Positions 7,879 through 15,826 of a stretch of DNA of 57,304 nt are shown piece by piece. The notes under the pieces are model-generated. The model searched no databases and had not been told where the DNA came from. It worked only from the letters and a program-made list of their open reading frames with translations. The stretch is from a virus. Position numbers and translations under genes: made by a program. Each line of letters starts with the position of its first letter. Positions within the stretch are counted from its first letter, which is position 1. The stretch lies in the IMG/VR virus record IMGVR_UViG_3300033571_012802, positions 1-57,304 of that record; one strand, written 5' to 3'.

Positions 7879-9633
7879 ATGATTGTTGCTTTAGATACGG
7901 AAACCTATTACGACGACGAGGTCTCCATCAAGACGCTCGGAACGTGGCACTACTTGCGCCACCCCAAGGCCGACCTGTACTTGCTTTCTGTAGCTTCAGA
8001 CAACGGGCTCAGGTGGGTGGGTCATCCCAAGGATTTTGATTGGTCGCAGATTGTAGGGCCACACGTAACGTGGCTCTCGCACAACGTATCGTTCGACTCC
8101 ATGGTCATCGAGCGCCTGCAGGAGCTGGGACACGCCCCGGAGAGCATCGAGATCGCGGAGTGGGTATGCACAGCCGACATGGCCGCGTACCTAGGGCACA
8201 ATCGAAGCCTAAAGGAAAGCGCTAACAGCCTGCTGGGAGTCGAGATGACGAAGACCGTCCGAGACAACATGATGGGCCAGCGCTGGGAAGACATGGACGT
8301 GTTCTTTCGGGACGACGTGGTCAAGTACGCTCTGGACGACGCGGTTCATTGCCTCAACCTTTTCCTGCAGCACGGCGACAAGTTCGTGGAGCACGAGCGC
8401 GAGATCAGCGCCATGACTCGCACCATGTGCTCACGCGGAGTTCCGCTCGACGTGCCAGCTCTCGACAAGGCGATCACCAAGCTGCAGACAGCTATTTGGC
8501 AAGCCAAGCTAGACATCCCGTGGGCCGACCGAGAAGCCATCCTCTCCCCGCTGGCCGTACGTGCCGAGTGCGAGAAGGTAGGCATCTGGGCTCCAGCTTC
8601 ATTCGCCAAGGGCGACGACGAGGCGGAGCGCTGGGAGGACGAGTTCTCTCACCTGCACCCATGGATCAAGGCCGTACGTAACTTTAGGCGCGGAAACAAG
8701 CACCTGAGCACACTTGAGACCATGAGGAGTCGCTGCAGAGAAGATGGGACTATGCCCTACGGCTTGAAGTTCTTTGGAGCGCATACCGGGCGTGACAGCG
8801 GAGACGGCTCGTGGAACGCGCAGAACCTTCCCAAGGGCGAGGTCTTTGACGTCGATGTCCGCAGCATGATCAAAGCGCCAGCTGGGTACACGTTCGCAAT
8901 CGTTGACCTTAGTCAGATCGAGCCACGCGTTCTTCACTGGTTAGCTGGAGACACCAAGATGCTAGAACACATTCGCCAGTGCCCCGACTTCTACGAGGCT
9001 CAGGCGCGTGCCATGGGCCTCTGGAGCGGGGACGAGCCACTACGTACTGATCCCAAAAAACGCCACCTGATTAAGGGTTTAAATCTTGGCTTGGGCTATG
9101 GCATGGGCGCGAAAAAATTTGCTTCGGTCGCGGATATTCCTACAGACGAGGCGGAGCGCCTTACGCGCCTGTACCGCACCAAGAACCCTCTCGTAACTAA
9201 GCTCTGGAAAGACTTAGAGGAGGTACTACGTAGTACTGCGACAAGCAAGGACGACAAGAACGCAGAGATCGAGATGCCTTCGGGTCGCAAGATGACATAC
9301 CGAAACGTGTCAGTGGATCACGGCGGACTGACCGCGCAGATCCCGCGCCAAGGTAAGTTCATGCGCTTAGGATTCTGGGGAGGAGTCGTTACGGAAAACC
9401 TAGTGCAGGCAACGGCTCGCGACGTGTTTATGGATTGCTGCTTGCGTATCGAGGCTCAGGGCTTCCCGGTACTCATGAGGATCCACGACGAGGTCGTGTG
9501 TCAGGTGCCAGCGGGCGACGAGGGTAAGCGCTGCTTGGACGCCATCGTCGAGATCATGTCAACGGCTCCTGAGTGGGCCGAGGGACTTCCACTATCCGCA
9601 GAGGGATCACTATCCGACGTCTACAAGAAATAA
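7879..9633 (+). CDS. Family A DNA polymerase with 3'-5' exonuclease domain
   Basis: The protein has 584 residues. The exonuclease domain begins with DTE (residues 6-8), then 'LSHNVSFDSM' and 'YALDDAVHCLNLF'. The polymerase domain has motif A 'VDLSQIEPRVLHWLAGD', motif B 'LIKGLNLGLGYGMG' and motif C 'RIHDEVV'. There is no 5'-3' exonuclease domain, so the architecture is T7-like. It is the main replicative polymerase candidate, working with the helicase, primase-helicase and nuclease genes around it. An AAGGA Shine-Dalgarno-like sequence precedes the ATG. Confidence 0.95.
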   Translation: MIVALDTETYYDDEVSIKTLGTWHYLRHPKADLYLLSVASDNGLRWVGHPKDFDWSQIVGPHVTWLSHNVSFDSMVIERLQELGHAPESIEIAEWVCTADMAAYLGHNRSLKESANSLLGVEMTKTVRDNMMGQRWEDMDVFFRDDVVKYALDDAVHCLNLFLQHGDKFVEHEREISAMTRTMCSRGVPLDVPALDKAITKLQTAIWQAKLDIPWADREAILSPLAVRAECEKVGIWAPASFAKGDDEAERWEDEFSHLHPWIKAVRNFRRGNKHLSTLETMRSRCREDGTMPYGLKFFGAHTGRDSGDGSWNAQNLPKGEVFDVDVRSMIKAPAGYTFAIVDLSQIEPRVLHWLAGDTKMLEHIRQCPDFYEAQARAMGLWSGDEPLRTDPKKRHLIKGLNLGLGYGMGAKKFASVADIPTDEAERLTRLYRTKNPLVTKLWKDLEEVLRSTATSKDDKNAEIEMPSGRKMTYRNVSVDHGGLTAQIPRQGKFMRLGFWGGVVTENLVQATARDVFMDCCLRIEAQGFPVLMRIHDEVVCQVPAGDEGKRCLDAIVEIMSTAPEWAEGLPLSAEGSLSDVYKK

Positions 9634-9635
9634 TT

Positions 9636-9875
9636 ATGAAAAGAAAAACAGAAACACCAATAACAGACGCATCCGTATCGTGGGACGAATCCACCGAAAT
9701 GGAATATGTTCCAGCGGAAATTTGCCGAAGTCTTGAACTTCAAAATGCACAACTCCGAAAAAATGCTGAAGAGATTCAAAACTCTTTGAGAAAATCCTAC
9801 GAGCTGGTTGAAGAGATGAGGCGTCAGCGCGATAGCGCTACAGACCTCGCATGCATATTCATCGAAGACAACTGA
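9636..9875 (+). CDS. Small coiled-coil protein
   Basis: A 79-residue protein starting at ATG 9636, two bases after the polymerase stop. Residues 28-70 are a clear heptad-type helix ('LELQNAQLRKNAEEIQNSL', then charged). 'TETPITDASV' at the N-terminus resembles the TPxTD starts of other small phage proteins in this window (14360 and 14575). The function is unknown. The stop overlaps the next ATG at 9875. Confidence 0.6.
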   Translation: MKRKTETPITDASVSWDESTEMEYVPAEICRSLELQNAQLRKNAEEIQNSLRKSYELVEEMRRQRDSATDLACIFIEDN

Positions 9876-10168
9876 TGAGCTGCGCGAAGAAAAAAGTTCT
9901 CTGTTTCCTGATTTCCGAAGATTTTGAGGTTTTCATTGGAGAGAACAACTGCTTGAATCCCCAACCCGCTTGCCCGCGAGAGCACGGCGAGGGATACGAA
10001 AAATGCAAAACAATCTGCCAACAAACTGCCCACGCCGAGGTCAACGCAATCGCGCTGGCTGGAGCAAAGGCGCGGGGAGCAGATGCGTACGTGCTTCACA
10101 AGCGCGTGTGCTGCGATTGTCAGAACGCGCTCGATAGCGCAGGAGTAAAGTCAGTAACGCTAGTCTAA
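9875..10168 (+). CDS. dCMP/cytidine deaminase-like protein
   Basis: A 97-residue zinc deaminase. 'HAEVNAI' carries the Zn-ligand His and catalytic Glu, and 'RVCCDCQNAL' supplies the two further Cys ligands. The usual Pro before the first Cys of PCxxC is replaced by Val. The upstream 'ACPREHGEGYEKC' fits dCMP deaminases, which make dUMP for dTTP synthesis. It is shorter than typical (about 150 aa) but holds the whole active site. The start overlaps the previous TGA. Confidence 0.8.
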   Translation: MSCAKKKVLCFLISEDFEVFIGENNCLNPQPACPREHGEGYEKCKTICQQTAHAEVNAIALAGAKARGADAYVLHKRVCCDCQNALDSAGVKSVTLV

Positions 10169-10184
10169 ACACACACACACACAC
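10169..10184 (+). repeat. (AC)8 microsatellite before the primase-helicase gene
   Basis: Eight AC units form a purine/C, unstructured leader 9 bases before the ATG at 10193. Similar A/C-only leaders precede the genes at 12560 and 12774. Confidence 0.9.
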
Positions 10185-10192
10185 CGACATAT

Positions 10193-12373
10193 ATGAAGTT
10201 ATTCTCACTGAAGAACCTCGTCACACACGAGATTCTTGAAACCGACGACCAGTACCTAGCTGGCACCGAGAACCCACGCAACCTGCTGGACACTCCCCTG
10301 AAAACTAAAGAGGAGTACTCGCTCTGGTGCGCCGACGCCACGACCAACGGAGTCTTCCTATCAGCTGCAGAGGGCGTCAACCCTCACGATAGAGTGAAGG
10401 ATAGTAACCCGGCGAAACGGCTGCACGGCATCATCGGCGACTACGACGCGGAGACCGCGATGGACAACATCGACAAGCTATCGAAGAGCACCGCGTACAT
10501 GCCAGCGTACATCATAAGCACCTTTACGCCGGGCAAGGTTCGCCTGATCTGGGCCTTCGAGGCTCCAGTCAACGTGCTCAACGAGGCTATTACCGAGAAG
10601 TTCCTGCAGGAGCTGAACAAGGCCGTGCGTATCTCGTCGGCGCTTCCCGGCTTTGACAAGAAGAGCTTCGAGCTTAACCAGTACTTCGAGATGGGCACGC
10701 AGTGGAACGCGGTCACGATCGACGGCGCAGTTCCTTTCCTTCCATCAACGCTACTTGAGACCTGCCTGCTGCAGGGCGCAGAGAAGGCCAAGATACAGCC
10801 TACCGACGCTCCGCTGATCCCGATTGAGATCGTTGCAGCCGAGGTAGAGATCCAGTTCCCGAACCGCATTCAGGGCACCTTCGAGATTGGAAAGAAGCAG
10901 CCCCTGTTCTGGATCAACGACGGCATCGATCGACTCGCGTCCGTTGTCTCGGAGAACGGGATGGTCATTTACTCAGACCGCGAGGGCACCAACTTCAAGA
11001 CGTGGCGTCAGATCCTAGGCGGCAAGTTCGTCGAGCGGTTCGAGCAGGAGCAGACTGGCAAGGCCGCTGCCATGTTCTACTTCGACGGCAAGACCTATTG
11101 GACAAAGCACGACACCGAGAACTTTGTGTACCTGCAGAAGGAGGACGCCAAGCTGCACCTACGGGGTGCCGGGGTCAACGATCGCCCGCAGCGCGGACAG
11201 CAAGTCAGCGACGTGGAGCGCGTACTCATCCACGTTCAGACTCAGCGCCGTGTCGCAGCCGCAGTTCCAATCCTGTTCTGTCCAGACGAGACCGTCGATT
11301 TCGGAAGCGAGCGATACCTCAACATCAGCAACAAGCGCGTAACGCAACCCGCTGCCAGTGCGTCGGTGGATCAGTTCCCATGGCTGCACGAGTTCATCAT
11401 GAAGTCGTTCGACGGAGAGTTCGAGGGCGTGCCTGCTTACGAGTACTTCTTAGGATGGTTCAAGCGTTTCTACGAGTCAGCGCTCAAGTGCAGGCCGCTG
11501 CCCGGCCAAGTCATCATCATAGCTGGCGAGGCTCATACCGGGAAGAGTTTCCTGAACAAGTGGGTCATCGGCGAGGCGCTGGGTGGATCAGTTGACGCGG
11601 AGCCTCTTCTCATGAAGGAGACCAGCTTCAACAAGCAAGGTGCTGAGTGCGCTCTCTGGCGCTGCGACGACGCGGCAACGGACGGCAACTGGAAGACACG
11701 CGAGATGTTTACCAAGAGCCTGAAGCAGATGGCCGCGAACCCATCGCAGCTTTACCAGCCCAAGTTCCGAGACAGCGTAGAGCTTCCATTCCTCGGACGC
11801 GTCGTAGTCACCTGCAACACCGACCCGGAGTCGCTAAGAATCCTTCCAACGCTAGACGGAACGATTCGAGACAAGATCATGCTCTTCAAGCTGCGCGAGG
11901 GATTCAGGCCGCACTTTTTCAGCAACAACTACGACAACGAGCAGCGCGTGTGCAAGGAGCTCCCGTTCTTCTTGCGCTGGCTGCTTGACCGCGAGATGCC
12001 TGAGACCATCGTGGATCCAGTGTTTAAACGCTTCGGAGTGAAATCGTTTCACCACGCGGAGCTGGTAACCGTGGCGCAGACCACACAAAGCGAGTACGTG
12101 TTCTCGGAGATCCTCGACGCATGGCTCAACGCCAAGCGGGAAGAACGCGTCAAGGAGATCGAGGTCACTGCTACAGAGCTCAGGACGCAGCTAGCAGCGG
12201 TGCTGGGTCAGGGCGCGGATCTATCGAACTTCAAGACGGTGTCGATCGGAAAGCAGCTCAGTAAACTTATGGAGCAGCAGATGGTGCGTGAGCTCAAGGG
12301 CAAGCGTCTTCTGGACGGCAAGATGAAGTACAAATTCGTCTTCGGCGAGCCCATGGCGGAAGCTCCGTTTTAA
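10193..12373 (+). CDS. Primase-helicase (SF3-type AAA+, DUF5906-like)
   Basis: The 726-residue protein has two parts. The N-terminal half has 'GIIGDYDAE' and 'STFTPGKVRLIWAFE', resembling the acidic catalytic core of AEP-type primases. The C-terminal half is a helicase with Walker A GEAHTGKS (445-452), an acidic Walker B in 'WRCDDAATDG' (about 490) and a sensor-like 'VVVTCNTDPESLRILP'. It likely primes and unwinds at the phage fork. A terminator hairpin lies just downstream, closing the replication operon. Confidence 0.85.
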   Translation: MKLFSLKNLVTHEILETDDQYLAGTENPRNLLDTPLKTKEEYSLWCADATTNGVFLSAAEGVNPHDRVKDSNPAKRLHGIIGDYDAETAMDNIDKLSKSTAYMPAYIISTFTPGKVRLIWAFEAPVNVLNEAITEKFLQELNKAVRISSALPGFDKKSFELNQYFEMGTQWNAVTIDGAVPFLPSTLLETCLLQGAEKAKIQPTDAPLIPIEIVAAEVEIQFPNRIQGTFEIGKKQPLFWINDGIDRLASVVSENGMVIYSDREGTNFKTWRQILGGKFVERFEQEQTGKAAAMFYFDGKTYWTKHDTENFVYLQKEDAKLHLRGAGVNDRPQRGQQVSDVERVLIHVQTQRRVAAAVPILFCPDETVDFGSERYLNISNKRVTQPAASASVDQFPWLHEFIMKSFDGEFEGVPAYEYFLGWFKRFYESALKCRPLPGQVIIIAGEAHTGKSFLNKWVIGEALGGSVDAEPLLMKETSFNKQGAECALWRCDDAATDGNWKTREMFTKSLKQMAANPSQLYQPKFRDSVELPFLGRVVVTCNTDPESLRILPTLDGTIRDKIMLFKLREGFRPHFFSNNYDNEQRVCKELPFFLRWLLDREMPETIVDPVFKRFGVKSFHHAELVTVAQTTQSEYVFSEILDAWLNAKREERVKEIEVTATELRTQLAAVLGQGADLSNFKTVSIGKQLSKLMEQQMVRELKGKRLLDGKMKYKFVFGEPMAEAPF

Positions 12374-12404
12374 GAAAAAAAGTTTCGGTGTCGGTCGTGT
12401 GTGA

Positions 12405-12445
12405 GGGGCTCCAGTCGTCTACGGATGGCTGGAGCTCCTTTGTTT
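12405..12445 (+). terminator. Intrinsic terminator after the primase-helicase gene
   Basis: GGGGCTCCAG (12405-12414) pairs with CTGGAGCTCC (12429-12438) with one G-T pair, followed by TTTGTTT. This is a good Rho-independent terminator ending the replication operon. Confidence 0.75.
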
Positions 12446-12482
12446 ATGCGGGTCTAGGGGGCATGAAAATAATTAAAACTTT

Positions 12483-12511
12483 TTGTTGCAACCGAAGCGG
12501 ATTCGTATATC
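12483..12511 (+). promoter_or_regulatory. Candidate sigma70-like promoter
   Basis: TTGTTG (12483-12488), a 17-base spacer and TATATC (12506-12511) sit just after a terminator and about 50 bases before the ATG at 12560. It could start the small-gene operon 12560-15413. Confidence 0.5.
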
Positions 12512-12559
12512 TTCATTACCAGACAGCAACAACAACACACAACCAACACACACACGACC

Positions 12560-12763
12560 ATGACCAACAACACACAATCGATCGTCATCACGATCAACAC
12601 CACGAACCACGCGTTCCAGCCATCCCTAGACTCGGAGGTTTCAAGAATCCTCCGGGATTTAGCGGATCGCATCGACGACGGGCACACTCCCTCGTTCCTG
12701 TACGACGCCAACGGCAACGTAGCTGGTAACGTCGCCTGCTTCAACCAACCATCCAACATCTAA
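12560..12763 (+). CDS. Small hypothetical protein (67 aa)
   Basis: A 67-residue protein with a 'SEVSRILRDLADRIDDGHTPSFLYDANGNVAG' core (seen as two adjoining stretches). It resembles a common phage family whose members end in 'L.D.NGN.VG'. The function is unknown. The leader is an A/C-rich stretch ending ACACACGACC directly before ATG, with no Shine-Dalgarno sequence. Confidence 0.65.
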   Translation: MTNNTQSIVITINTTNHAFQPSLDSEVSRILRDLADRIDDGHTPSFLYDANGNVAGNVACFNQPSNI

Positions 12764-12773
12764 ACACACGACC

Positions 12774-13232
12774 ATGGGCTACACATCATATTATACATTT
12801 AACAGGGCCGCGCTGACGCCAGCGGAAATTGCAACGGGCTTCGCGCTCGCAGCCAAAGAGATCAAGCGCCTGAAGCAGTACCTGCCAAAGGACATCAAGA
12901 TCAAGGGTGGCCTAGGAACAGGCGCTGCAGTCATCAACGATGAAGAGATCTGGTTCAACGGCGACGCCAAGCACGGCCTCGACCACGAGACCTTCAGCGT
13001 GAAGCGCGACGCCGACCCGCTGTACCCAGAACGCAACTGGGAGTTCTGCAAGACCGCTCGCAAGCCCTACGACGTCCTCGTGTGCTGCGCGTTGATTAGC
13101 CTGAAGCGCCACCTGCCCGGTGCCTTCAGCTTCACCAGCGACGGCGATCGCAGCGACTGGGCCAGCGCCATTGCGTTCTACAACGCCAACACGGGCGGGC
13201 ACCACGGCACCAACAATACACTGCACCTATAA
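12774..13232 (+). CDS. Conserved phage protein, 'MGYTSYYTFN' family
   Basis: The protein has 152 residues. It starts 'MGYTSYYTFNR', has 'EIWFNGDAKHGLDHETF' in the middle and 'FCKTARKPYDVLVCCALI' near residue 95. This combination recurs in phage and giant-virus hypothetical proteins, where Cys-Lys-Thr-Ala-Arg-Lys-Pro-Tyr-Asp is a conserved block. No activity is established. The ACACACGACC leader repeats that of the previous gene. It ends at TAATG shared with 13232. Confidence 0.7.
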   Translation: MGYTSYYTFNRAALTPAEIATGFALAAKEIKRLKQYLPKDIKIKGGLGTGAAVINDEEIWFNGDAKHGLDHETFSVKRDADPLYPERNWEFCKTARKPYDVLVCCALISLKRHLPGAFSFTSDGDRSDWASAIAFYNANTGGHHGTNNTLHL

Positions 13233-13498
13233 TGAAAACCTACCCACCACTACTGCAGCAGGTGCTCGATGAGACCGCTGCAGAGCGCCAGCGCATCACC
13301 GAAGAGGTGAAGAACAAGTACCAGAACGAGGAACTCAAAGAGCTAGTGCGAAAACTTCGGATAGATTTGCTGGAGATCGAAGAACAACTCTTCAGTCATC
13401 CCGACCGAGACGTGGGAAACACCAAAGTCCACTACGCATGGCACAAAGCAAAAGCCGCAATCGCCAAGGCAGACGACAAACTATCAAAAATAAAATGA
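13232..13498 (+). CDS. Hypothetical helical protein (88 aa)
   Basis: A strongly charged, mostly alpha-helical protein with heptad-like spacing across residues 15-55. No motif is recognised. It overlaps both neighbours (stop/start sharing at 13232 and at 13495). Confidence 0.55.
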   Translation: MKTYPPLLQQVLDETAAERQRITEEVKNKYQNEELKELVRKLRIDLLEIEEQLFSHPDRDVGNTKVHYAWHKAKAAIAKADDKLSKIK

Positions 13499-13722
13499 AC
13501 CAGCCACCACTACACAAACGCGGAGACCTGAGCCCTTGTGGCACTCTTAGGTTCTTCAGCTACCAGTCCTACGTATCGAAGAAGACCGGGGAAAGATGTG
13601 AGAGATGGATACCAATCCATGTTTTTGAGGACTACAAGCGGAATGTAATACAAAGAAACCTGCAATCCAACGCCAGCGGAGACTTCATCCGAAGCCAACG
13701 AGCCAAAGTCAAGCAATCATGA
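13495..13722 (+). CDS. Small protein with the 'G-x-F-x-Y ... W' module
   Basis: A 75-residue protein starting in a 4-base overlap (ATGA). It has 'CGTLRFFSYQSYVSKKTGER' followed by 'CERWIP' and a basic helix. The same pattern (Gly, aromatic pair, Ser/Lys-rich loop, conserved Trp, basic helix) occurs at 15458-15760 and at the N-terminus of the endonuclease VII-like gene at 38384. It may be a small DNA-binding module; that is inference. Confidence 0.6.
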   Translation: MNQPPLHKRGDLSPCGTLRFFSYQSYVSKKTGERCERWIPIHVFEDYKRNVIQRNLQSNASGDFIRSQRAKVKQS

Positions 13723-13940
13723 GCCAACTCTGGGACACTATACGATCCCTAGAAGCCAAGCTCGTCATCGCCGAGTACGAAGCACGGGAAAAGATCTCAG
13801 CGCGTCAGGACGTAAGGGAAGCATTGCTTCAGCGTGCCATACGCATTGCAGAGAATGCAATTGACGCGCACAGCTGCAGCTGCTCAGTATGCAAAAAGGA
13901 TTTGCAAAACCTCAACAACCTCAAAGCAGAACTGCGCTAG
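13719..13940 (+). CDS. Small helical protein with CSCSVC motif
   Basis: A 73-residue protein with a long N-terminal helix and a C-terminal 'HSCSCSVCKKDL', a His/Cys cluster that could bind Zn. The start overlaps the upstream TGA by 4 bases. No family is assigned. Confidence 0.55.
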   Translation: MSQLWDTIRSLEAKLVIAEYEAREKISARQDVREALLQRAIRIAENAIDAHSCSCSVCKKDLQNLNNLKAELR

Positions 13941-13948
13941 CCATACCA

Positions 13949-14056
13949 ATGAAACCCAAGATCAAAGCCTCACTGCCAACGTGCGTCAAATGCGGATGCA
14001 AGGCACCCGTAAACGCGAAGACCAACAAGTGCATCAGCTGCGACACCTCGAAATGA
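13949..14056 (+). CDS. Tiny zinc-ribbon protein (35 aa)
   Basis: The 35-residue ORF has 'PTCVKCGCKAP' and 'NKCISCDTSK', two CxxC knuckles separated by about 14 residues, a complete minimal zinc ribbon. Its TGA overlaps the next ATG at 14053. It is too short for most gene callers, but the metal-binding pattern is convincing. Confidence 0.6.
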   Translation: MKPKIKASLPTCVKCGCKAPVNAKTNKCISCDTSK

Positions 14057-14169
14057 ACTGGATCCTCGCACTTGAATGCCTTGGAGTTGGAGCCGCCGGG
14101 GCGCTGATCGCGTTCCTTGTCATCTGCTTCATCCCGGAGATTGAAGAATTTTTCAGGAGTAAAAAATGA
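14053..14169 (+). CDS. Small single-pass membrane protein (38 aa)
   Basis: This ORF begins in an ATGA overlap with the zinc-ribbon gene. 'ILALECLGVGAAGALIAFLV' starts a hydrophobic membrane span that continues to 'ICFI', followed by an acidic then basic tail ('PEIEEFFRSKK'). Its stop overlaps the ATG at 14166. The function is unknown. Confidence 0.55.
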   Translation: MNWILALECLGVGAAGALIAFLVICFIPEIEEFFRSKK

Positions 14170-14363
14170 CAACCAACCACGACACACCAGTGCCACAAAT
14201 ACAATCAGCGTATCTTAACATCCTTATAGCGGTTGACGATGCTGACGATGCAAAAGACGCATGGGGGAGGGAAAGATGGGATCATGCTATCATGCACATT
14301 GACTTAGCAATAGAGCAACTCCAGTCAGCGAAATATAAAATTCAACACCATAAACAAAAATGA
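14166..14363 (+). CDS. Hypothetical protein (65 aa)
   Basis: An acidic N-terminal half and a helix with 'HAIMHIDLAIEQLQSAKYKI'. The pattern is one of a small all-helical protein. It overlaps the neighbours on both sides by 4 bases. No family is recognised. Confidence 0.55.
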   Translation: MTTNHDTPVPQIQSAYLNILIAVDDADDAKDAWGRERWDHAIMHIDLAIEQLQSAKYKIQHHKQK

Positions 14364-14578
14364 TAACAACCGACACCCCACGAACGGATGAAGTTCTTAT
14401 GCATTGCCCTAGTCATTTGCAGGAGGTGGCTCTTGCTAACTTGGCGCAGGATTTAGAAGCAGAGCTTGCCGAGTCTCAGGCCGAGGTCGAGAGGCTTCGA
14501 TCACTCTTAAGAGATCATGCAACTTACTTGCGTAAAAACGGATTTGACCATCAAGCAAACTTTTTAGATCCAAAATGA
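14360..14578 (+). CDS. 'TPRTDE' small coiled-coil phage protein
   Basis: A 72-residue protein starting 'MITTDTPRTDEV', with a coiled-coil helix 'DLEAELAESQAEVERLRSLL'. Small phage proteins with TPRTDE starts and a coiled coil are very common and uncharacterised. It is related to the next gene, which shares DTPRTE and EAEVERL. Confidence 0.65.
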   Translation: MITTDTPRTDEVLMHCPSHLQEVALANLAQDLEAELAESQAEVERLRSLLRDHATYLRKNGFDHQANFLDPK

Positions 14579-14844
14579 ACCACGACACCCCGCGAACGGA
14601 ATCGTCCGATAATCATCCGACTTTACAGCAGAAATCAACCGACACACCCAAACGATACGTCACAGTCGTCTATGAAATCCGTGATGAAACCGAATGGAGG
14701 AAAAAAAACCCATTGAGGTACGAACACAACGGACTCAGCGCAGTTACAGTTTCAGCATACGATGCAATCGAATTACTGGAGAAATCTGAGGCCGAGGTCG
14801 AGAGGTTGAAGGAATCACTCAAAGCGTGGACAACGATCGATTAA
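14575..14844 (+). CDS. Paralogue of the 'TPRT' protein with inserted beta segment
   Basis: An 89-residue protein that starts 'MNHDTPRTESS' and ends with 'KSEAEVERLKESLKAW', matching both ends of the upstream gene. A beta-rich segment ('RYVTVVYEIRDETEW') is inserted between them. The likely origin is duplication with insertion or recombination. The function is unknown. Confidence 0.6.
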   Translation: MNHDTPRTESSDNHPTLQQKSTDTPKRYVTVVYEIRDETEWRKKNPLRYEHNGLSAVTVSAYDAIELLEKSEAEVERLKESLKAWTTID

Positions 14845-14846
14845 TA

Positions 14847-15035
14847 ATGAAATACAGGATCATCAAGACAAAGTGCGGGAAGTATTTCATCAAGTACAAG
14901 TTCCTCGGCTTCTGGCTAACGCATCATCCCTTAAAGGGCCCGACGTACATGGATTCATTCCACCACGCCGAGCTAGAGCTCAAAGCCATCAAGCGGTACC
15001 TCTCATCAAAGAGAGAGATTGTCCACGAAGAGTAA
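14847..15035 (+). CDS. Small basic protein (62 aa)
   Basis: I chose ATG 14847 (MKYRIIKTKCGKYF...). The protein is Lys/Tyr-rich and beta-like in its first 30 residues, with a C-terminal helix. It starts 2 bases after the previous stop. No known family. Confidence 0.55.
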   Translation: MKYRIIKTKCGKYFIKYKFLGFWLTHHPLKGPTYMDSFHHAELELKAIKRYLSSKREIVHEE

Positions 15036-15045
15036 CCAACAACCT

Positions 15046-15210
15046 ATGAAAATAAAACTAACGATCGATCAGGAAGCAAAGATAGTTGCCGAGAGCCTGC
15101 AAGAGGCATTCGACCGCAACTATGGAATGGAGAGCGACCGCGATACCCTAGAGCTTCAAGAGGCTCTTCGCGTCGTGTTTCACTACTACACCGGGGAAGA
15201 AATAGAATGA
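15046..15210 (+). CDS. Small acidic protein (54 aa)
   Basis: ATG 15046 gives MKIKLTIDQEAKIVAESL..., an acidic helical protein ending 'YYTGEEIE'. It overlaps the ATG at 15207. The function is unknown. Confidence 0.55.
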   Translation: MKIKLTIDQEAKIVAESLQEAFDRNYGMESDRDTLELQEALRVVFHYYTGEEIE

Positions 15211-15413
15211 AAGCCACACTCACCTTCGACCTGCCTGAAGAGCAGTCAGAACACCTCGCCGCTGTCCATGGATCCGATTGGAAGCTCGTAGCTTGGCGCT
15301 TGAACGAGTTCCTTCACCGCTGCAGGAAAGACGATATCAATGCGTCAGTGCAGCAACTCTCAGATCACCTGCACGAGCAGATCGAGATGCTGGGCTTGTC
15401 TTTGGAGGATTGA
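15207..15413 (+). CDS. Small conserved phage protein ('TFDLPEE' type)
   Basis: The protein has 68 residues: 'KATLTFDLPEEQSEH' followed by 'WKLVAWRLNEFLHR' and a final acidic helix. Proteins with this beginning are common in phage early regions and uncharacterised. It ends the overlapping small-gene operon just before a promoter-like motif. Confidence 0.65.
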   Translation: MKATLTFDLPEEQSEHLAAVHGSDWKLVAWRLNEFLHRCRKDDINASVQQLSDHLHEQIEMLGLSLED

Positions 15414-15414
15414 A

Positions 15415-15451
15415 ATAAATGGTTGCATAGTTTTATGCATCCATATATTGT
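15415..15451 (+). promoter_or_regulatory. Candidate promoter with inverted repeat, motif shared with 22074
   Basis: TTGCAT (15423-15428), 17 bases, TATTGT (15446-15451). The start would fall on or beside the ATG at 15458, giving a leaderless mRNA. TGCATA (15424-15429) and TATGCA (15434-15439) form an operator-like inverted repeat over the -35. The first 21 bases match 18 of 21 at 22074-22094. Confidence 0.5.
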
Positions 15452-15457
15452 CGAGGT

Positions 15458-15760
15458 ATGACAACATACAACGACGAAAGAAAGTATAAGCAGGGCTTCG
15501 TTCGCGAGGACGGGAAAGTTTTTCATGGGTATAAAAGACGCATGGATGGATCTTTGAGCGAAACTTGGATGACGCCCGAAGCATTTACTAATTACCGATG
15601 TAAGACACGCGAATGGATCGAAAAAAACTATGATCGGCACCGGGAAAACGTGCGTCGAAGTATGGATAAACGGAACGCAAAACTATTTCCAGACAGCGAA
15701 GAAATCACGCGAAAGATCATCGAGATCAACACTCCGCTCAAATATCAATTCACTAACTAG
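15458..15760 (+). CDS. Small basic protein with the 'DGxxFxxY ... W' module
   Basis: A 100-residue, very basic protein. 'EDGKVFHGYKRRMDGSLSET' then 'WMTPEAFTNYR' matches the N-terminal module of the endonuclease VII-like protein at 38384 and the small protein at 13495. The rest is a basic helix rich in Arg/Lys. I infer a DNA-binding role or a remnant of a homing-type gene with its nuclease domain missing. It has its own promoter-like region and is the last gene before the repeat-rich non-coding DNA. Confidence 0.6.
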   Translation: MTTYNDERKYKQGFVREDGKVFHGYKRRMDGSLSETWMTPEAFTNYRCKTREWIEKNYDRHRENVRRSMDKRNAKLFPDSEEITRKIIEINTPLKYQFTN

Positions 15761-15826
15761 AAATAATACATGTTACATTGATTCAATGCGTCAGTGGTTC
15801 AGTGCATCAAAGTAACATCAATTAGC

